DNA of 64,000 nt from Allomyces macrogynus ATCC 38327 (GCA_000151295.1 GG745328.1:419516-483515); one strand, 5' to 3'; positions 1 through 11,620 are shown, counted from the first letter of the stretch. The notes: a model not told the origin generated them from the letters alone. Program-made: numbers and translations.

Positions 1-2
1 TT

Positions 3-1090
3 GAACTTATTTGGCAGAGTCACACAGGCCCTGACAATGCGACAATCATCTTGTTTGCAGCGATCCGAACTGCGTTAGAAGCCGTGCAAGCTCTCTCAGC
101 GGTTTAGAGCGTCATGCTCTCGATTTGTCCTCTCCCTCTTTGATGGCAGCTCATCGTTCCGTGCTCTATCGTCGACCTCGATCCGCTTGCTCCGCGGCCT
201 GAAGCCCACTTCTAATTTCTTTGCTTGTTCACGATCCAAGTGACCGTTGGGTGCAACAAGCAGTTGGCGCTGGCACCTTAGTCATAACAACCCTGACTTC
301 ATGTGCAACTGTGCCCACAAATGCTCGTGTCACGACGTCCATTCTCGAGGAGCTCCCGTTTGATGTGATTGAAGTTATTTGCGTGGCTGTGGACCGCGTT
401 TCACGCAATATCTTGTTTAATCTGGCGCCTGCCTCGCCCGCATTCTTTGCTGCTGCAATCCATACAGCATTACGGCAGCCCAACAAGAGTGTATGCTGGG
501 TCGGAGACACGATGGTTACATCTGCGACCGAGCAATGCAGAGCAAAGTTTTCCTAACTGCCAGCAATTGTGGATGTGGCCCAAACTCCCTCCAGGCAGTG
601 GTGCTGCCGTGCTGCGGGGAATCGATTCGCCCAATGAGTTATATTTATCCGATTTTCAGAGTTGCTCCCTCGCTCTTCGAGGCCGCCCTAAGGATCGCTT
701 TGGTTCTTCAACTGGCGTCACATTTGTGCGGTTCGGCCAGCATCTGTCCGTAGTTCGAATCCCGCTTCAGCATGTCCGCCACTTTGTCATGTGCAGTTTG
801 GCCATGAAGACGAACTTTGTCGCGTCCCTCTATTTCTAGAATCGCTCACCATCGAGGGCCTCTATTTCCCAGCTTGCACATGAATGGAATGGGGGATCGC
901 ATTGAAAACGTCAACCCTGCAGAATTCGAGCGGCATCCTGTGTCGCTGCTTCATTCCAGCCGAGTTGGACATCAGTTATTTCCAAGAAACCTATCCACAC
1001 CGCCTCGAGAAGTCGCAACGATCAGCAAACCAAGACAAACTCCTGCACATCACATGTATCCACATGTGCCAACTTCAGGGCTGGTGAGCA
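3..1090 (+). pseudogene. F-box/LRR family relic (locus A)
   Basis: Decayed member of a family seen at seven places in this window. A stretch at 340-470 reads EELPFDVIEVIC followed by a hydrophobic segment ending AAAIHTAL, which matches the F-box-like start at 37.8-38.0 kb (QLPFDVVEILC ... LFALAIWTAV). A second, shorter piece at 3-110 has the same ending (LFAAIRTALEA). Further downstream, in other frames, come leucine-rich bits such as LESLTIEGLYF near 840-870. The frame breaks several times and no single reading frame exceeds about 110 codons, so I call it a pseudogene. F-box proteins normally bind Skp1 in SCF ubiquitin ligases. That role is family knowledge and not shown here. The left part may be cut by the window edge. 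Confidence 0.5.
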
Positions 1091-1250
1091 GGAACCCGTG
1101 CATGCCAAGGACTCGAAAAGTCGCGTTCAGGGTTGTAGAATTACTTCCAATTTGCTTCCTTATTTGTGACAACGTCATTTCCCAGCACATCAGTCTGGGC
1201 GGAATGGACTTGACATGGAATGCCAGCAACTCCACGGTCCACCCTCATCT

Positions 1251-3160
1251 TTATTCTTCCAGCAGGACACCCAGGTACTTGGCCATAATCCGGTTGGTCT
1301 CCATTTCAATCTGCTCTTGCAGGTCGTGCAACTCTGAGCGCGTCATGACAGCATCCATGTGAACGCTCAACTGCAGGCCCATGGCAATCACCTGATCGAG
1401 CTTCCTCATGTCTGTCGGACGCATGTGCGCTACAAGTTTCGGGTTCCTGATGATGTTGCTGCGCAGCGTCAAGGCATATTGTTCCAGCCGGAGTCGAGCG
1501 GCCTTATGCGCTTGCACGTGCTCGTCCTCTTCCCATGCCTGCTCCACCTCCGTTGTCATCCGGTTCAACTCGTTGCGTGGCAACCGTAAACTGTCCTTGA
1601 TGTCGACCTTGAGCGGATTCTGGCCCTGGTCATCACACAGCGTCACAATGAGCTCGCCGGCACAGCCCAGATTGAAATCAACTTGGATGTGTCCTGGCCA
1701 ATGGTTTGCCTGGTATGGCACTTGAGCGAGCTGATGCGTCTCCTGTTCAACAATTTGCACGAGAAAGGGCCGCGGAATGCTAATGGGGATAGGAACATCC
1801 TCTTTTTTGCGACAGGGAATGGTGTTACAACTCTTGGCAATTAGAACCTGCGGCCCTGGCTCGATTTGCACGCTCAACGAGTGCGATGTCACATCAAGTA
1901 CCAGCACTTCTTTGAGCGGCATTACATTTGTCCCCGCCAACATTGCTCCCAGAATACCAGCACCATGAGCCGCTGCCTTGCCCGAGCCGACCTGGATGTT
2001 GATTCCCTGGAATTGGTCGGTCAGCATCTGCTGCAACTTGGGCATCTGCAACATCCCGCCAACCATAATAATCTCGTGCATGTCTTGAGGTTTCATACGT
2101 GCATCGCTTAGAACTTGCATGACAGTCTCCATGCTGGAACAGAGCAAGTCCTCGCACAGGTCCTCCAACTGCACACGCGTCAAAGTTGTCGAGAAATTCA
2201 GCCCTTCGTCGACAAAATCAACGACAACTGTGGTTGAGTCAGTCAACGACAGAGTGCACTTGGCACGCTCACAAGCAGATCGCAAACGAGCGAGGGCCCT
2301 CGCGTTATTGAAGACGTTTTTGCCGTGCCGGTGATATACCTCATGCGCGAGGTGGTTGAGGAGCCGGTTGTCCATATCAATACCGCCCAGGTCCGTCACC
2401 TTACCACCAGCCACCTTGGCTTCGAAAATGCTGTCTTCGATCGTCAAAACGGCCACGTCGAGAGTCCCGCCACCGAGGTCAAAGACGAGAACATTTTTTT
2501 CGCCAAGGGGAGCGGCATTGTCAAGGCCTGTGACAGGCAACTGGCCCGTCTCCCAAAAATGCCCAAGCGCGACTGCCAAGGAATCCTTGATGAGGCGCAG
2601 AACCGTCAGGCCCGCCATTTCGGCCGCGTCCAAGATCGCCTGGAGCTGCTTGAAGTTAAACGCCGAAGGTATCGTGATGACAGCGTATTTTATGGCCGTT
2701 CCGAGGTGCGTCTCAGCCATGGCCTTGGCTTTGCGCAAGATCAGTGCCGTATACTGCTCCGGGTACCAACACTTGCCACCAACCGCTGCAAGACGAGGAC
2801 GATCATTACCAGGGGATTTGAATTGGAATGGCCCGGACTTGTCGCCAATCCGGCGATCAAGCAGCCGCCGCACGTCGCGGATCGTAGTGGTCGGATAGAT
2901 ATGGCTGTGTTCAATGGCAGTCTCTCCATAGATGCGACCAGTGGGTGTGACCACGATGCATGTGGGCGTAGCATCCTTGCCGTCCTCGTTCAAAATGGTT
3001 TCGGCGCGCCCGTTGCGCCAGACGCTGACTCGCACATAAGTGGTGCCAAGGTCTATCCAGGAAGCACGTCGTCACGGATCTTTCATCAGCTTGTATTTTC
3101 TAGGGCGCAAAGAACGTGAGGGCTGCAAGTACCAATGCCAATGGCAGGCGTCTCAAGCAT
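1251..3160 (-). CDS. Divergent Hsp70-family chaperone, intact copy
   Basis: A two-exon gene: 3133-3160 encodes MLETPAIGI, then an 80-bp intron (3053-3132, gtactt...gatag), then 1251-3052, giving 609 residues. The splice restores the Hsp70 phosphate-1 motif GIDLGTTY at residues 8-15. An unspliced reading has no ATG before that motif. Phosphate-2 is VFDLGGGTLD near residue 200 and the adenosine motif is IIMVGGMLQMPK near 337-348. A substrate-binding region with helical lid follows. Hsp70 proteins bind exposed hydrophobic peptides in an ATP cycle driven by J-proteins and exchange factors. This one is shorter than canonical Hsp70 (~640) and lacks the C-terminal EEVD that recruits TPR cochaperones, ending GVLLEE, so it is probably a divergent, lineage-specific paralogue. 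A broken tandem copy lies just upstream. Cellular location is not evident, as there is no signal peptide or KDEL. Confidence 0.85.
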
Positions 3161-3285
3161 TGGTATACTGGAGGTTGATTTGCTGCTTTGCCTCGTTGAT
3201 TGTGCTGGTGAGCCGGTCGCTGCGTGGAGCGGTCCTTCGATATTTATATCAATCCACCCAGCACATGAGGGGTGGGCGATGCAGT

Positions 3286-3405
3286 GTGTCAACGCCAAGT
3301 GACTTGGCAGTAGGCGTGTCAACGCCAAGTGACTTGGCAGTAGGCGTGTCAACGCCAAGTGAGCTGGCAGTAGGCGTGTCAACGCCAAGTGAGTTGGAAG
3401 TTGGA
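3286..3405 (+). repeat. 30-bp minisatellite, four copies
   Basis: Four head-to-tail copies of a 30-bp unit starting gtgtcaacgccaagtgactt at 3286, 3316, 3346 and 3376. Copies 1-2 are identical, copy 3 differs by a base or two and copy 4 diverges at its end. The unit length is a multiple of three and more than one frame on each strand is open through it, giving short protein-like repeats such as VSTPSDLAVG. It lies between the two Hsp70-like genes, upstream of the intact copy's ATG at 3160. No gene model needs it. Confidence 0.95.
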
Positions 3406-3789
3406 GCCGGCCTGCATATCACAAGTGTCACAATGAGCGCCGCATCTACTCAAATCAATTCAGGTATTTTTCCAGAGACTGGCTCACAGCTCCATGAGGG
3501 AGCCCTGAACGAGAAAGAGGGTTAGCAAGAGGGCTTTCTACTGAGTGAAAGCATGCCCGTAACCGCGTCGGCGGATGTTTGGTCTGGTAAGTTTGACTGA
3601 GATTCTGACTTTTGGACTAACTGTCGTGGGTCTTCGATCCTCAAGCGCTGTTCGCCGGCGTGTGTCTCTCGTGAGCAAACGAAACTGCATGCGTCGGGAC
3701 GGGCCCAGTCCAAGTCCCCCAAAATACACCAGAAAAGCAGCGTATGTACAAGGATCCAGCACACACGCATCGCTGACTCGTGCCATGTG

Positions 3790-3812
3790 CCCCCCCCCCC
3801 CCCCCCCCCCCC
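3790..3812. repeat. Poly-C tract (about 23 C)
   Basis: Uninterrupted run of cytosines just downstream of the stop of the broken Hsp70-like gene. It makes spurious poly-proline and poly-glycine frames on the two strands. Its length may be unreliable in a draft assembly. Confidence 0.95.
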
Positions 3813-3826
3813 ACCATCGCCTGTCC

Positions 3827-5383
3827 TCATTCCCCCACCACATCCAAATACTCGGCCACGACCGCATTCGCACGCGCCTCGACGCCCGCCAACACCACTT
3901 CAAAATCGACCCGCCCGACATCTTCCCCCGCATAATCCAGCCAGTGCAGCGTTTCCGCCACCACCGATTCGAGCCGGTCCACATCCTGGCCGCTCACCCG
4001 CGCCGCGACGGTCGGGTTCCGGACCGTATTCCCGCGCAATGTCACGACATGCCGCTCAAGCCGGTTTCGTGCATCGTTTCGTGCGGTTGCTACCTGGTCG
4101 GCCTTGCACATACAGTCCAGGTCGGCGCGCATCCGGTCGAGACCGACTTGTAAGAGCCGGTTGGGGCCGGTGATTTTCGCCGTGACGCGATGCTGGTCGA
4201 GGTCGTCGGTGACTGTCACGGCGTGCGCGGCCGCGTCGAGGTCGAACGTGACGTGGATGTGCGGGGCTCCGGGCGGGAGGGCGGCGAGATCGAGTCGGCC
4301 GAGCAAGTGTGCCGTCGAGTTTTCGTAGACGTGGATGAATTCGGGCGGTGGGGTGCTCGGGTCGAGCGGGGCGAGTTCGTCCTTGCGCGCCGGGACAATC
4401 GTTCCGTGCGAGACAATCGGGATGAGTGGGGCCGTGCCGACATGCACGCTCAGCGTGTGCGGGACCACGTCGAGTAAAGTCAGGTCGTGAATCGCAGTTG
4501 ACGGGTCGCGGGATAGGATCGCGCCCATGATGGCCGCGCCGTGCACGGCTGCGTCGGGCGAGGACGACCCGAGCGTAATTCGCGCACGACCGACAAACTT
4601 GTCGGCGAGGAGTTGTTGGACCTTGGGCATGTGCGATGTGCCGCCGACGAGCAGAATCTCGTGCACGCCAGGTGGTGCCAAATGTGAATCGCGCAGCACT
4701 TGCTCGACGGGCTCGACGACGACGCGGAATTGGTCGTCGCACATGTCCTCGAACCGCGCGCACGTCACGGTCGTGCAAAAGTCGGTGCCGGGCAAGAGCG
4801 CCTCGATAATGACGGGCACCGAATTGGCCGACGACAAGGCGCACCGTCGACGCGACCGTAATCACGTGACCGCTGTGCCGAGACGCATCTCGGCCGTGGC
4901 CTTGAGCTTGCGCAGGATCATGGCCGTGAATTGTTCAGGCGTGAACCGCTTGATCCCGTGCACGCTGTCGACCAATTCGACCCACGGACTGCCGCGGCCG
5001 TCACTCGTGACAGTAAACGGCCAGTGGAACATGTCCGACTGCACGGCCTCGGCGTCAAATGGCGGCCCAGGAGCCGCGGCAGGTCGCGAATCATGTTGGT
5101 CGGGTTCACGGCCGCTTGGAGAGTCGCGTCGGTTCCAAAGAGTCGGCGAGCGGGCGTGAACGCGATGCACGATGAAATGGAAGAGCGACCTTGAGCATCG
5201 GTTATGAGGTTGACATGGTCATGGTGCCAAATGAGTTGACGTGCCGAGATCTGGCGAAAAGCAAGGGATGCGATGGGTCAGACACCCATTCTGATTAACG
5301 GCTGCAAAAGATGGGTTCTTAGTCCCTCTGGAAAGTTTATTACCGATGCCAATCGTGGGCAGCTTGAGTGCGGGCAGCTGCAT
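3827..5383 (-). pseudogene. Hsp70-family pseudogene with internal deletion
   Basis: Tandem paralogue of the gene at 1251-3160, with the same small first exon (5344-5383, MQLPALKLPTIGI) and an intron at about 5251-5343. Exon 2 begins with the remains of the phosphate-1 motif (DLGTST) and then shifts frame several times. Recognisable Hsp70 pieces follow in different frames: CIAFTPARRLFG, VNPTNMIRDLPRLLG and FTPEQFTAMILRKLKATAEMRLGTAV. After LGTAV the sequence jumps straight to RRRCALSS, which in the intact copy lies about 140 residues further on. The nucleotide-binding core, including the FDLGGGT motif, is therefore deleted. The C-terminal half (4837 to 3827, LLVGGTSHMPK to the end) is one open frame of about 335 codons. 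The deletion plus frameshifts make ATPase function impossible, although a C-terminal fragment could still be expressed. Its sequence is closer to canonical Hsp70 in places than the intact copy. Confidence 0.85.
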
Positions 5384-5759
5384 CGTGATATCGGAATAAT
5401 TTGCAGCCGGATTGACAATGGATTGTCGAGCAGGTTGTGGGTCGGGCCCAAGCTGCAGCGCGTTGTTAGGTCCGGGTAGAGAGAGTATTCTGCTACTATC
5501 GTGGGTCTGACGGCTAGAATATGTTATGGAAGAGGCGTGGCGTTCAAGTCGACTTCAAGGAACGTCGTTTCTTCGTTGGAGCAACTGCACAGAGCGACAC
5601 ACTGACGGCCAAGTTGAAAATCCATGTCACACGCACGTGGTGTGGCAACAGCCTGTCTCCAAAGATTTGCGGTCGGCAACTCGCCGTGTCGCCCGTCGCC
5701 GCCGACCTCACCATCTTCAAACTTCAAAAAACTTCTCAACAACCTGCTGCTGCCGCAAG
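5384..5759. other. Intergenic, no gene seen
   Basis: Divergent promoter region between the Hsp70-like pseudogene (minus) and the copper transporter (plus). Only short unsupported frames are present. Confidence 0.6.
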
Positions 5760-7075
5760 ATGACAGCAAGGAGGATTTCCCGAGCTCCGACGCTCTGCAC
5801 CATTGTGGCCGACGCCGATCATCGGCCGACCAGCGGATCTCGACGACAGCGGCCATTGGTGTTGATTATGGCCGTTGTCGCTCTCCTCGCCCTCTTGGCC
5901 CTGGTTCCCGCTGCGCAAGCTCGACCAAGTACCTCTCCACCCGGATCTGCAGCGGTCGCGCTGACGCGCGATGCCCTGGCCGCGTTCTGCTCGTCTTCCA
6001 CGTCGGCCTCGCTCGGCGCGTGTTCGCTGCTTTCGCAGTGCGGAACCAGCACGACCAAGCTCTACTGCTCGACACTGAGTCTTCTTTATGCGCTGTGCAA
6101 CTATGACAACCCGACGACCGACGTGTGCACGCAATACCAGACGTACTGCACGGCCAAGCCGAGCGCCTGCCGAGCGGACGGCAATACGGCGTGGCCCGCA
6201 TGGTCCAATTCGACCGTCTTCCAGAACCAGATTTATCGCATGTGCAAGGTGCACAACATGGTACGCGTTGCCGTGGCTATCGTGGTCGGCCTCGAGCTGA
6301 AACTGACCATATTGATGATCAAACAGGAGGGCTGCGAAAAGTGCACGAACCCGGCCTCGTCGCCCTCCGTGCCCATCACGCAACTCGCTAACTGCGACAG
6401 TTTCTCCGTCTACGTGGCCATGTGCAGGTCCATGCCGGAGATGACCGTGTGCAACGTACCGTGGATTAAAATGTGCCAGTCGAACTCGTCCACGACCAAG
6501 GCCAATTTCCCGCAAATCTGTCCAGCGGCCGCGTTTGAAAGGTCGATCACGGCCACGCCCACCGCGTCCGCAGTGCCCGCCGTTGCGACCACCGTCAATC
6601 TCGACGATGCGAGTGGTCTCCCGCCGATGCGCATGTACTTTCACCAGGACACGACCGGCATTCTCCTGTTCCGCGCATGGGTGCCGTGCACGACTGGCGC
6701 GTACGTCGGCAGCTGTTTTGGCGTGTTTGCGCTTTCGCTCGCGTCGTCGGCCTTCCATTTGGTCGCGCACCGCGCGCCCTGCCGCGGATGGCGGCGCAGA
6801 CCGCGACCACGGCCGGTGCGCGCCGTGAATTGTTGATTGCCGGTCGCGCGGCCGTGGTCACGGCGCAGATCGCGCTGTCATATGCGGCCATGCTCGTGGT
6901 CATGAGCTACAACGTGGTCTGGTGCGCGATGCTCCTTCTCGGCGCGTTTACTGCGCACGTGGCGCTGAGCCGTGGAGATGAGAACACGAGGAGGGCCGAG
7001 TGGGGGCCCGTGGCGACGCAGGAGCGCGACAAGTCGGCCGTGGATTCGCGGATTAGCCTTGCGGACGAGCAGTAA
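5760..7075 (+). CDS. Ctr-type copper transporter with Cys-rich N-terminal domain (one frameshift)
   Basis: Predicted plasma-membrane copper importer of the Ctr family. Start is ATG 5760, or more simply ATG 5868, which opens directly into a signal peptide (MAVVALLALLALVPAAQA). A roughly 200-residue extracellular part rich in paired cysteines follows. A 66-bp intron (6261-6326, gtacgc...aacag, with an actgac branch site) keeps the frame. The membrane part begins MRMYFHQDTTGILLFRAW, the classic Ctr entry to TM1. TM2 carries the MxxxM copper-selectivity motif (SYAAMLVVMSYN) and a third hydrophobic segment follows. Between TM1 and TM2, near 6760-6800, the frame must shift. The only GT-AG pair there would make a 38-bp intron, so I favour an indel (sequencing or real). 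The usual GxxxG of TM3 is weak (GAFTAH). Family assignment rests on the TM1/TM2 motifs, and the Cys-rich domain is not one I can name. Confidence 0.75.
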
Positions 7076-7248
7076 AATTACATGTCCATAGATTTTTTGT
7101 TACATTTTCGCGTTATTTTCTGAGAATCGGGCTTGACCGGAAACGGGCATGCTTGACATGGTTTACGGGTGGGGTCACATGTGCGCTGATCAGAGGAGCG
7201 CGTTCCTTTTTGTCCCTGCCCCAACGCCATTCCGGCTTGTACACCCAC

Positions 7249-7269
7249 GTCGTCGTCGTCGTCGTCGTA
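7249..7269 (+). repeat. (GTC)n microsatellite
   Basis: About seven GTC units in the 5' region of the succinyl-CoA ligase gene, roughly 100 bp before its ATG. Confidence 0.9.
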
Positions 7270-7371
7270 GTCTTTTTGCTGCTGCCGTCGACGCCGTTGC
7301 TGCCACCGCCGCTGCCGCTGCTTCCAACGCTGCTCAACTGCCCGCACCGCGCGTGATCCAACCTATCCACC

Positions 7372-8914
7372 ATGTTCCGCTCCGCCGTTGCCCGCCTCGC
7401 CCGCCACGCCGCGCCCGCCGCGGTCCCGAAGCGTCACCTGTCCGTGCACGAGTACGTGTCGGCGCAGCTGCTGCAAGAGTACGGCGTCAAGGTCCCGCGC
7501 GGTGCCGTTGCCACGTCGGCCGCCGAGGCCGACCGCGTTGCCCGCGAGCTCGGCACCGACGACCTCGTCATCAAGGCGCAGGTCCTCGCCGGTGGGCGCG
7601 GCAAGGGTCACTTTGACTCGGGTCTGCAGGGCGGTGTCAAGGTCTGCTTTGAGCCCGCCGAGGTTGCCAAGTACGCCGAGGGCATGCTCGGCCACACGCT
7701 CGTCACCAAGCAGACGGGTGCTGCGGGAAAGCCCTGCAACAAGGTCTACATTGTCGAGCGCCTTTACCCGCGCCGCGAGTACTACTTCTCGATCTTGATG
7801 GACCGCAAGTACCAGGTGCGTTTTGTCGTGTTTCTCGTCGTGCCCCGGATCAGAGCGCATTGGGCGCCGTTTGTGTCTTGAACGGACCAGCGTCGTTTTG
7901 CTTCGGCTCGGTTTGGTTGTGGTGGCGCTTTGCAAGCGACCTGCATAACTGATTTTCGTTTTCCACATCATCTTCCTGTGCGTAGGGCCCCGTCATGGTC
8001 GGCTCGAACCAGGGTGGTGTCGACATTGAGGGTGTTGCCGCCGAGAACCCCGACGCGATCATCACGATGCCCGTCGACATCAAGGCCGGTCTCTCGCACG
8101 AGCAGGCGCTCGAAATGGCGACCAAGATGGGTTTCCCGACCAAGGCGCGCGAGGAGGCCGCGCAGACCTTCCTCAAGCTTTACAACGTGTTCATCGAGAA
8201 GGACGCGACCATGGTCGAGATCAACCCGCTCTCAGAAGTCTCGACGGGCGAGATTGTGTGCATGGACGCCAAGATCGGCTTTGACGACAATGCTGACTTC
8301 CGCCAGGCCGATGTGTTTGGCAAGCGCGACACGACGCAGGAGGACCAGCGCGAGGTCAAGGCCGCCGAGGCCAAGCTCAACTACATTGGGCTCGACGGTA
8401 ACATTGGCTGCCTCGTCAACGGCGCCGGTCTCGCCATGGCCACCATGGACATTATCAAGCTCAACGGCGGCGACCCGGCCAACTTCCTTGACGTTGGTGG
8501 CTCGGCCACTACCGAGCAGGTCACCGACGCGTTCAAGATCATTTCGTCGGACCCGCGCGTCTCGGCGATCCTCGTCAACATTTTCGGCGGGATCATGCGC
8601 TGCGACGTGATCGCGCAGGGTGTCATCGAGGCGTGCCAGACGCTCGACCTCAAGATCCCGCTTATTGTCCGTCTGCAGGGCACCAACGTGGACCGCGCCA
8701 AGGAGCTGATCCAGAACTCGGGGCTCAAGATCGTGTCCGAGGACAACCTCGACGAGGCCGCCAAGAAGGCCGTTGCTCTGTCGCAGATCACGCAGTACGT
8801 TTTCCTTTTCCGCCGCGCATGCGCTCATTACCGCGCCGTGCCTGCTTCTCACTCGTGCTCCCCTCACCCACTAGGATCGCGCGCGAGGCCGAGGTCGAGG
8901 TGTCGTTCCACTAA
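7372..8914 (+). CDS. Succinyl-CoA ligase beta subunit, mitochondrial
   Basis: TCA-cycle enzyme subunit that, with the alpha subunit, converts succinyl-CoA to succinate with formation of ATP or GTP in the mitochondrial matrix. Exons are 7372-7815, 7986-8794 and 8875-8914; introns are 170 and 80 bp; the product is 430 residues. The N-terminus [18 protein letters not shown] is an arginine-rich, acid-free presequence, with the mature protein expected near HLSVHEY. ATP-grasp signatures include [12 protein letters not shown], the [12 protein letters not shown] segment at the exon 2 start, [14 protein letters not shown] with FLDVGG, and the [13 protein letters not shown] loop. Length matches the family. 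The splice at 7815/7986 gives DRKYQ-GPVMVGS, as expected. Whether it is the ADP- or GDP-specific form cannot be read from the sequence by eye. Confidence 0.95.
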
Positions 8915-9555
8915 GACGTCCGCACCCTGTCGTCGTCGTCGTCCTTGTTCTTTCTTTAGCTTCTGCAGTACCCTTGGTGTCTTTTCGTAAATCCAGGCCC
9001 TTTCTTTTCCACCCCTACCTTGCCTTCGCGGTTTTCCTTTCCATGAACTCCTCCGACCGGCCAGCGTCTGAACCAAAACCAGCGTCAATCCTCCCATCGC
9101 GCGAGAACTCGCCCTCCTCGTTCTTCTTCCACCTCGTTTTGCGCCGGCTCTGCTTCGTTCGGCGCGCTGCACTCTCCCTCCTCCCACGGTATTCCCCTCT
9201 CTAGTCCCAGGCTCCATTGTCTCGACCCACTCTCTCCCAACCGCCATCTTCCCCCGTGATTTCGCTCGAGAAAAACTTCATAATGAGAACGTACAGTTGA
9301 ACCTCGTGGTCGTCGTCGGTTTCGTCGGTTTCGTCGGTTTCGTCTCTTTCGTCGGTGCAGCAGCTTGGTGTTGGAGCAGCGCGATCTGGGAATGACACGA
9401 CCTGGCAACGCAGCATGTGCGTCCCCGTGACCATGTCCCCATCACAGCGTCCCTCTTTCGCGTCCAATCCGCCATCGTCAATGATTGACGACGCGCACCA
9501 CGCCAGCAACATCAACAGCAACGACCAGCAATCACAGCAACGTCCACGACCGACC
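8915..9555. other. Intergenic with a 9-bp repeat
   Basis: 3' region of succinyl-CoA ligase and 5' region of ROK1. It contains about four copies of ttcgtcggt at 9312-9357. No supported gene. Confidence 0.6.
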
Positions 9556-11620
9556 ATGGACATTTTCCGCTCGCTGACGGGCGGCGCCCGGTTCGACAAG
9601 AAGCGGTTCCTGAACGACGTGCAAGTCTTCGAGGTAAAATTCTGCAAGCACCTTCAACGCAACCAACCAGCAATGCATACCAACTGATCCCCGCGCGCGT
9701 GATGCTCGATTGACCCGTCTAGGCCAAGGACGATGCCGCCGCATCCGCCAACGTCGGCACCGTCGCGACCGCGCTGAAAGCGCTCGACTTTTTCGGCACC
9801 TCTACCTCCGGCACTTCCTCTTCCTCGACCACCGCGCCCTCTGCCGCGGCCGCTACTACGACCGACGATCTCGACGCGGACCCGTCCGTCGAACCCTTCG
9901 CGAACGACACCGCCGTGCAAGACTTCCGGCGCAGCCACCGGATCAAAGTGGACGGCGTCGACGTGCCCGCGCCGATCCAGTCCTTCCGGGACCTGCGCGA
10001 CACCTACACGATCCGCGACCGCGTCGCGCGCAACGTGCGCGCTGCGGGGTATGTGACCCCGACGCCCATCCAAATGCAGGCGATCCCGCTGATTTTGCGC
10101 GGGCGAGACGTGCTGGCGTGTGCGCCCACCGGGTCCGGTAAAACGCTCGCGTACGTCCTACCGATTGTGCACCAGTTGGTCGAGCCGAGCAAGGAGGGCG
10201 TGCGCGCCTTGATTGTCGCGCCGACACGGGAACTCGTGTTGCAGATTGAGCGCGAGGTCGGGAAGCTCGTGGGCAAGAAGTGGCGCGTGCATGTCTTGAC
10301 GAAAGCGACGCCGATTGACCGGATGCCCAAGTGCGATATCCTGATTTCGACGCCGATGCGGTTGGTCCAGGCGATTCAGGCTGGCGCCGTGCAGCTGAAC
10401 CGCGTCAAGCATTTGGTGCTGGACGAGGCGGATAAGTTGTTGGAACTCGGGTTCTTGGAACAGGTGGACGAGATATTGGCGGCGTGCCCGACGACGCAGC
10501 GGCAGACGAGTTTGTTTTCGGCGACGTTGGCGTCCGCTGTGGAGCAGTTGGCCAAGACGGTGATGCGGGATGATGTTGTGCGCGTGATTATTGGATTGAA
10601 GTACGTGTTCGATCGGCCTCGACCGACGGGTGCAAGTCGTGCGAAAACTGACCCCCATCGCATTGATTAGAAACACGGCCACCTCGACCATCACGCAATC
10701 GCTCGTTTTCACGGGCGACGAGTCTGGCAAGCTCATGACGATCCGGCAACACCTGAAAACTGGCGAATTGCACCCGCCTGTCCTCATTTTCGTACAATCC
10801 ATTGACCGCGCCAAGGAACTGTTCCGCGAACTCGTGTATGACGGCATGAACGTGGACGTGATCCATGCCGACCGCACCAAGCAGCAGCGCGACAAGATCA
10901 TTGACCAGTTCCGACTTGGCCACCTGTGGATCCTGATTGCGACCGACGTGCTCGCGCGCGGTATCGATATGGTCGTGCAAACCGTCATCAATTACGATTT
11001 TCCGACGTCAGTCGAGGCGTACATTCACCGGATTGGGCGTACGGGTCGTGCGGGACGGCCGGGCCGCGCGATCACGTATTTTACGAGGGACGATGCCCCG
11101 CATTTGCGCAGGTACGTACCCGGGCGTGCGCGGTCTCTCTCTTTTTCGCTCCGCCGAACTGCGCACTCACTTCCCTCGTTCGTTTAGCATCGTTAACGTC
11201 ATGAAAGAGTCGGGGTGCGATGTGCCCGAGTGGATGCTGTCGCTGAAAAAGGCGTCGCAGAACGAGCGTAAAAAGCTGAAAAAGTCGGCGCCTAAGCGCG
11301 CGACCATCTCGACCATGTCCAAGTACGATGCGAACAAGGTCAAGCGCAAGCGCGACATGATCGACGCGTCGAAGCGCCGCAAACTCAAGGCCGAGGGCAA
11401 GGTGCCGACGGGACCCGCAGAAGAGGAGCGGCCGGCCAAGAAGAGTAAGAGTGGCGGCGACAGCGAGGACGCGGATCGGCCGGTGAAGAAGAGGAAGAAG
11501 GGTGCCGACGAGGCGGCTGATGGTGCAGAAGCGGGGAAGAAGAAGGGTAAGGGTAAGGGCGCGGCGCCGCCTGCCAAGAAGGCAAAGAAGGTCAAGGGCG
11601 GCGAAGGTGCGAGCGCATGA
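9556..11620 (+). CDS. ROK1: DEAD-box RNA helicase, Rok1/DDX52 type
   Basis: Nucleolar ATP-dependent RNA helicase needed for 18S rRNA maturation in the small-subunit processome (role from yeast Rok1). Exons 9556-9633, 9723-10600, 10671-11111 and 11188-11620 (introns 89, 70 and 76 bp) give 609 residues, and all phases agree. The start [18 protein letters not shown] is typical of Rok1/DDX52. Core motifs are the Q-motif region ([13 protein letters not shown]), motif I APTGSGKT near residue 160, Ia PTREL, motif II LDEAD near 258, motif III SAT, and motif [12 protein letters not shown]. The C-terminal tail after [16 protein letters not shown] is strongly lysine-rich with KKRKK clusters, which fits nucleolar targeting. 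An Ala/Ser/Thr-rich linker lies between the N-terminal motif and the helicase core. Confidence 0.93.

Noticed and set aside
745..770. tRNA-like T-loop (gttcgaatcccgc)
   Set aside because: The stem bases on either side do not pair and no acceptor or anticodon arm is found nearby.
3787..4173. Poly-proline open frame
   Set aside because: Produced by the poly-C run and by sequence antisense to the Hsp70-like pseudogene.
6755..6800. Intron to explain the frame change in the copper transporter
   Set aside because: The only GT-AG pair that restores the frame encloses 38 bp, shorter than any supported intron in the window (56 bp).
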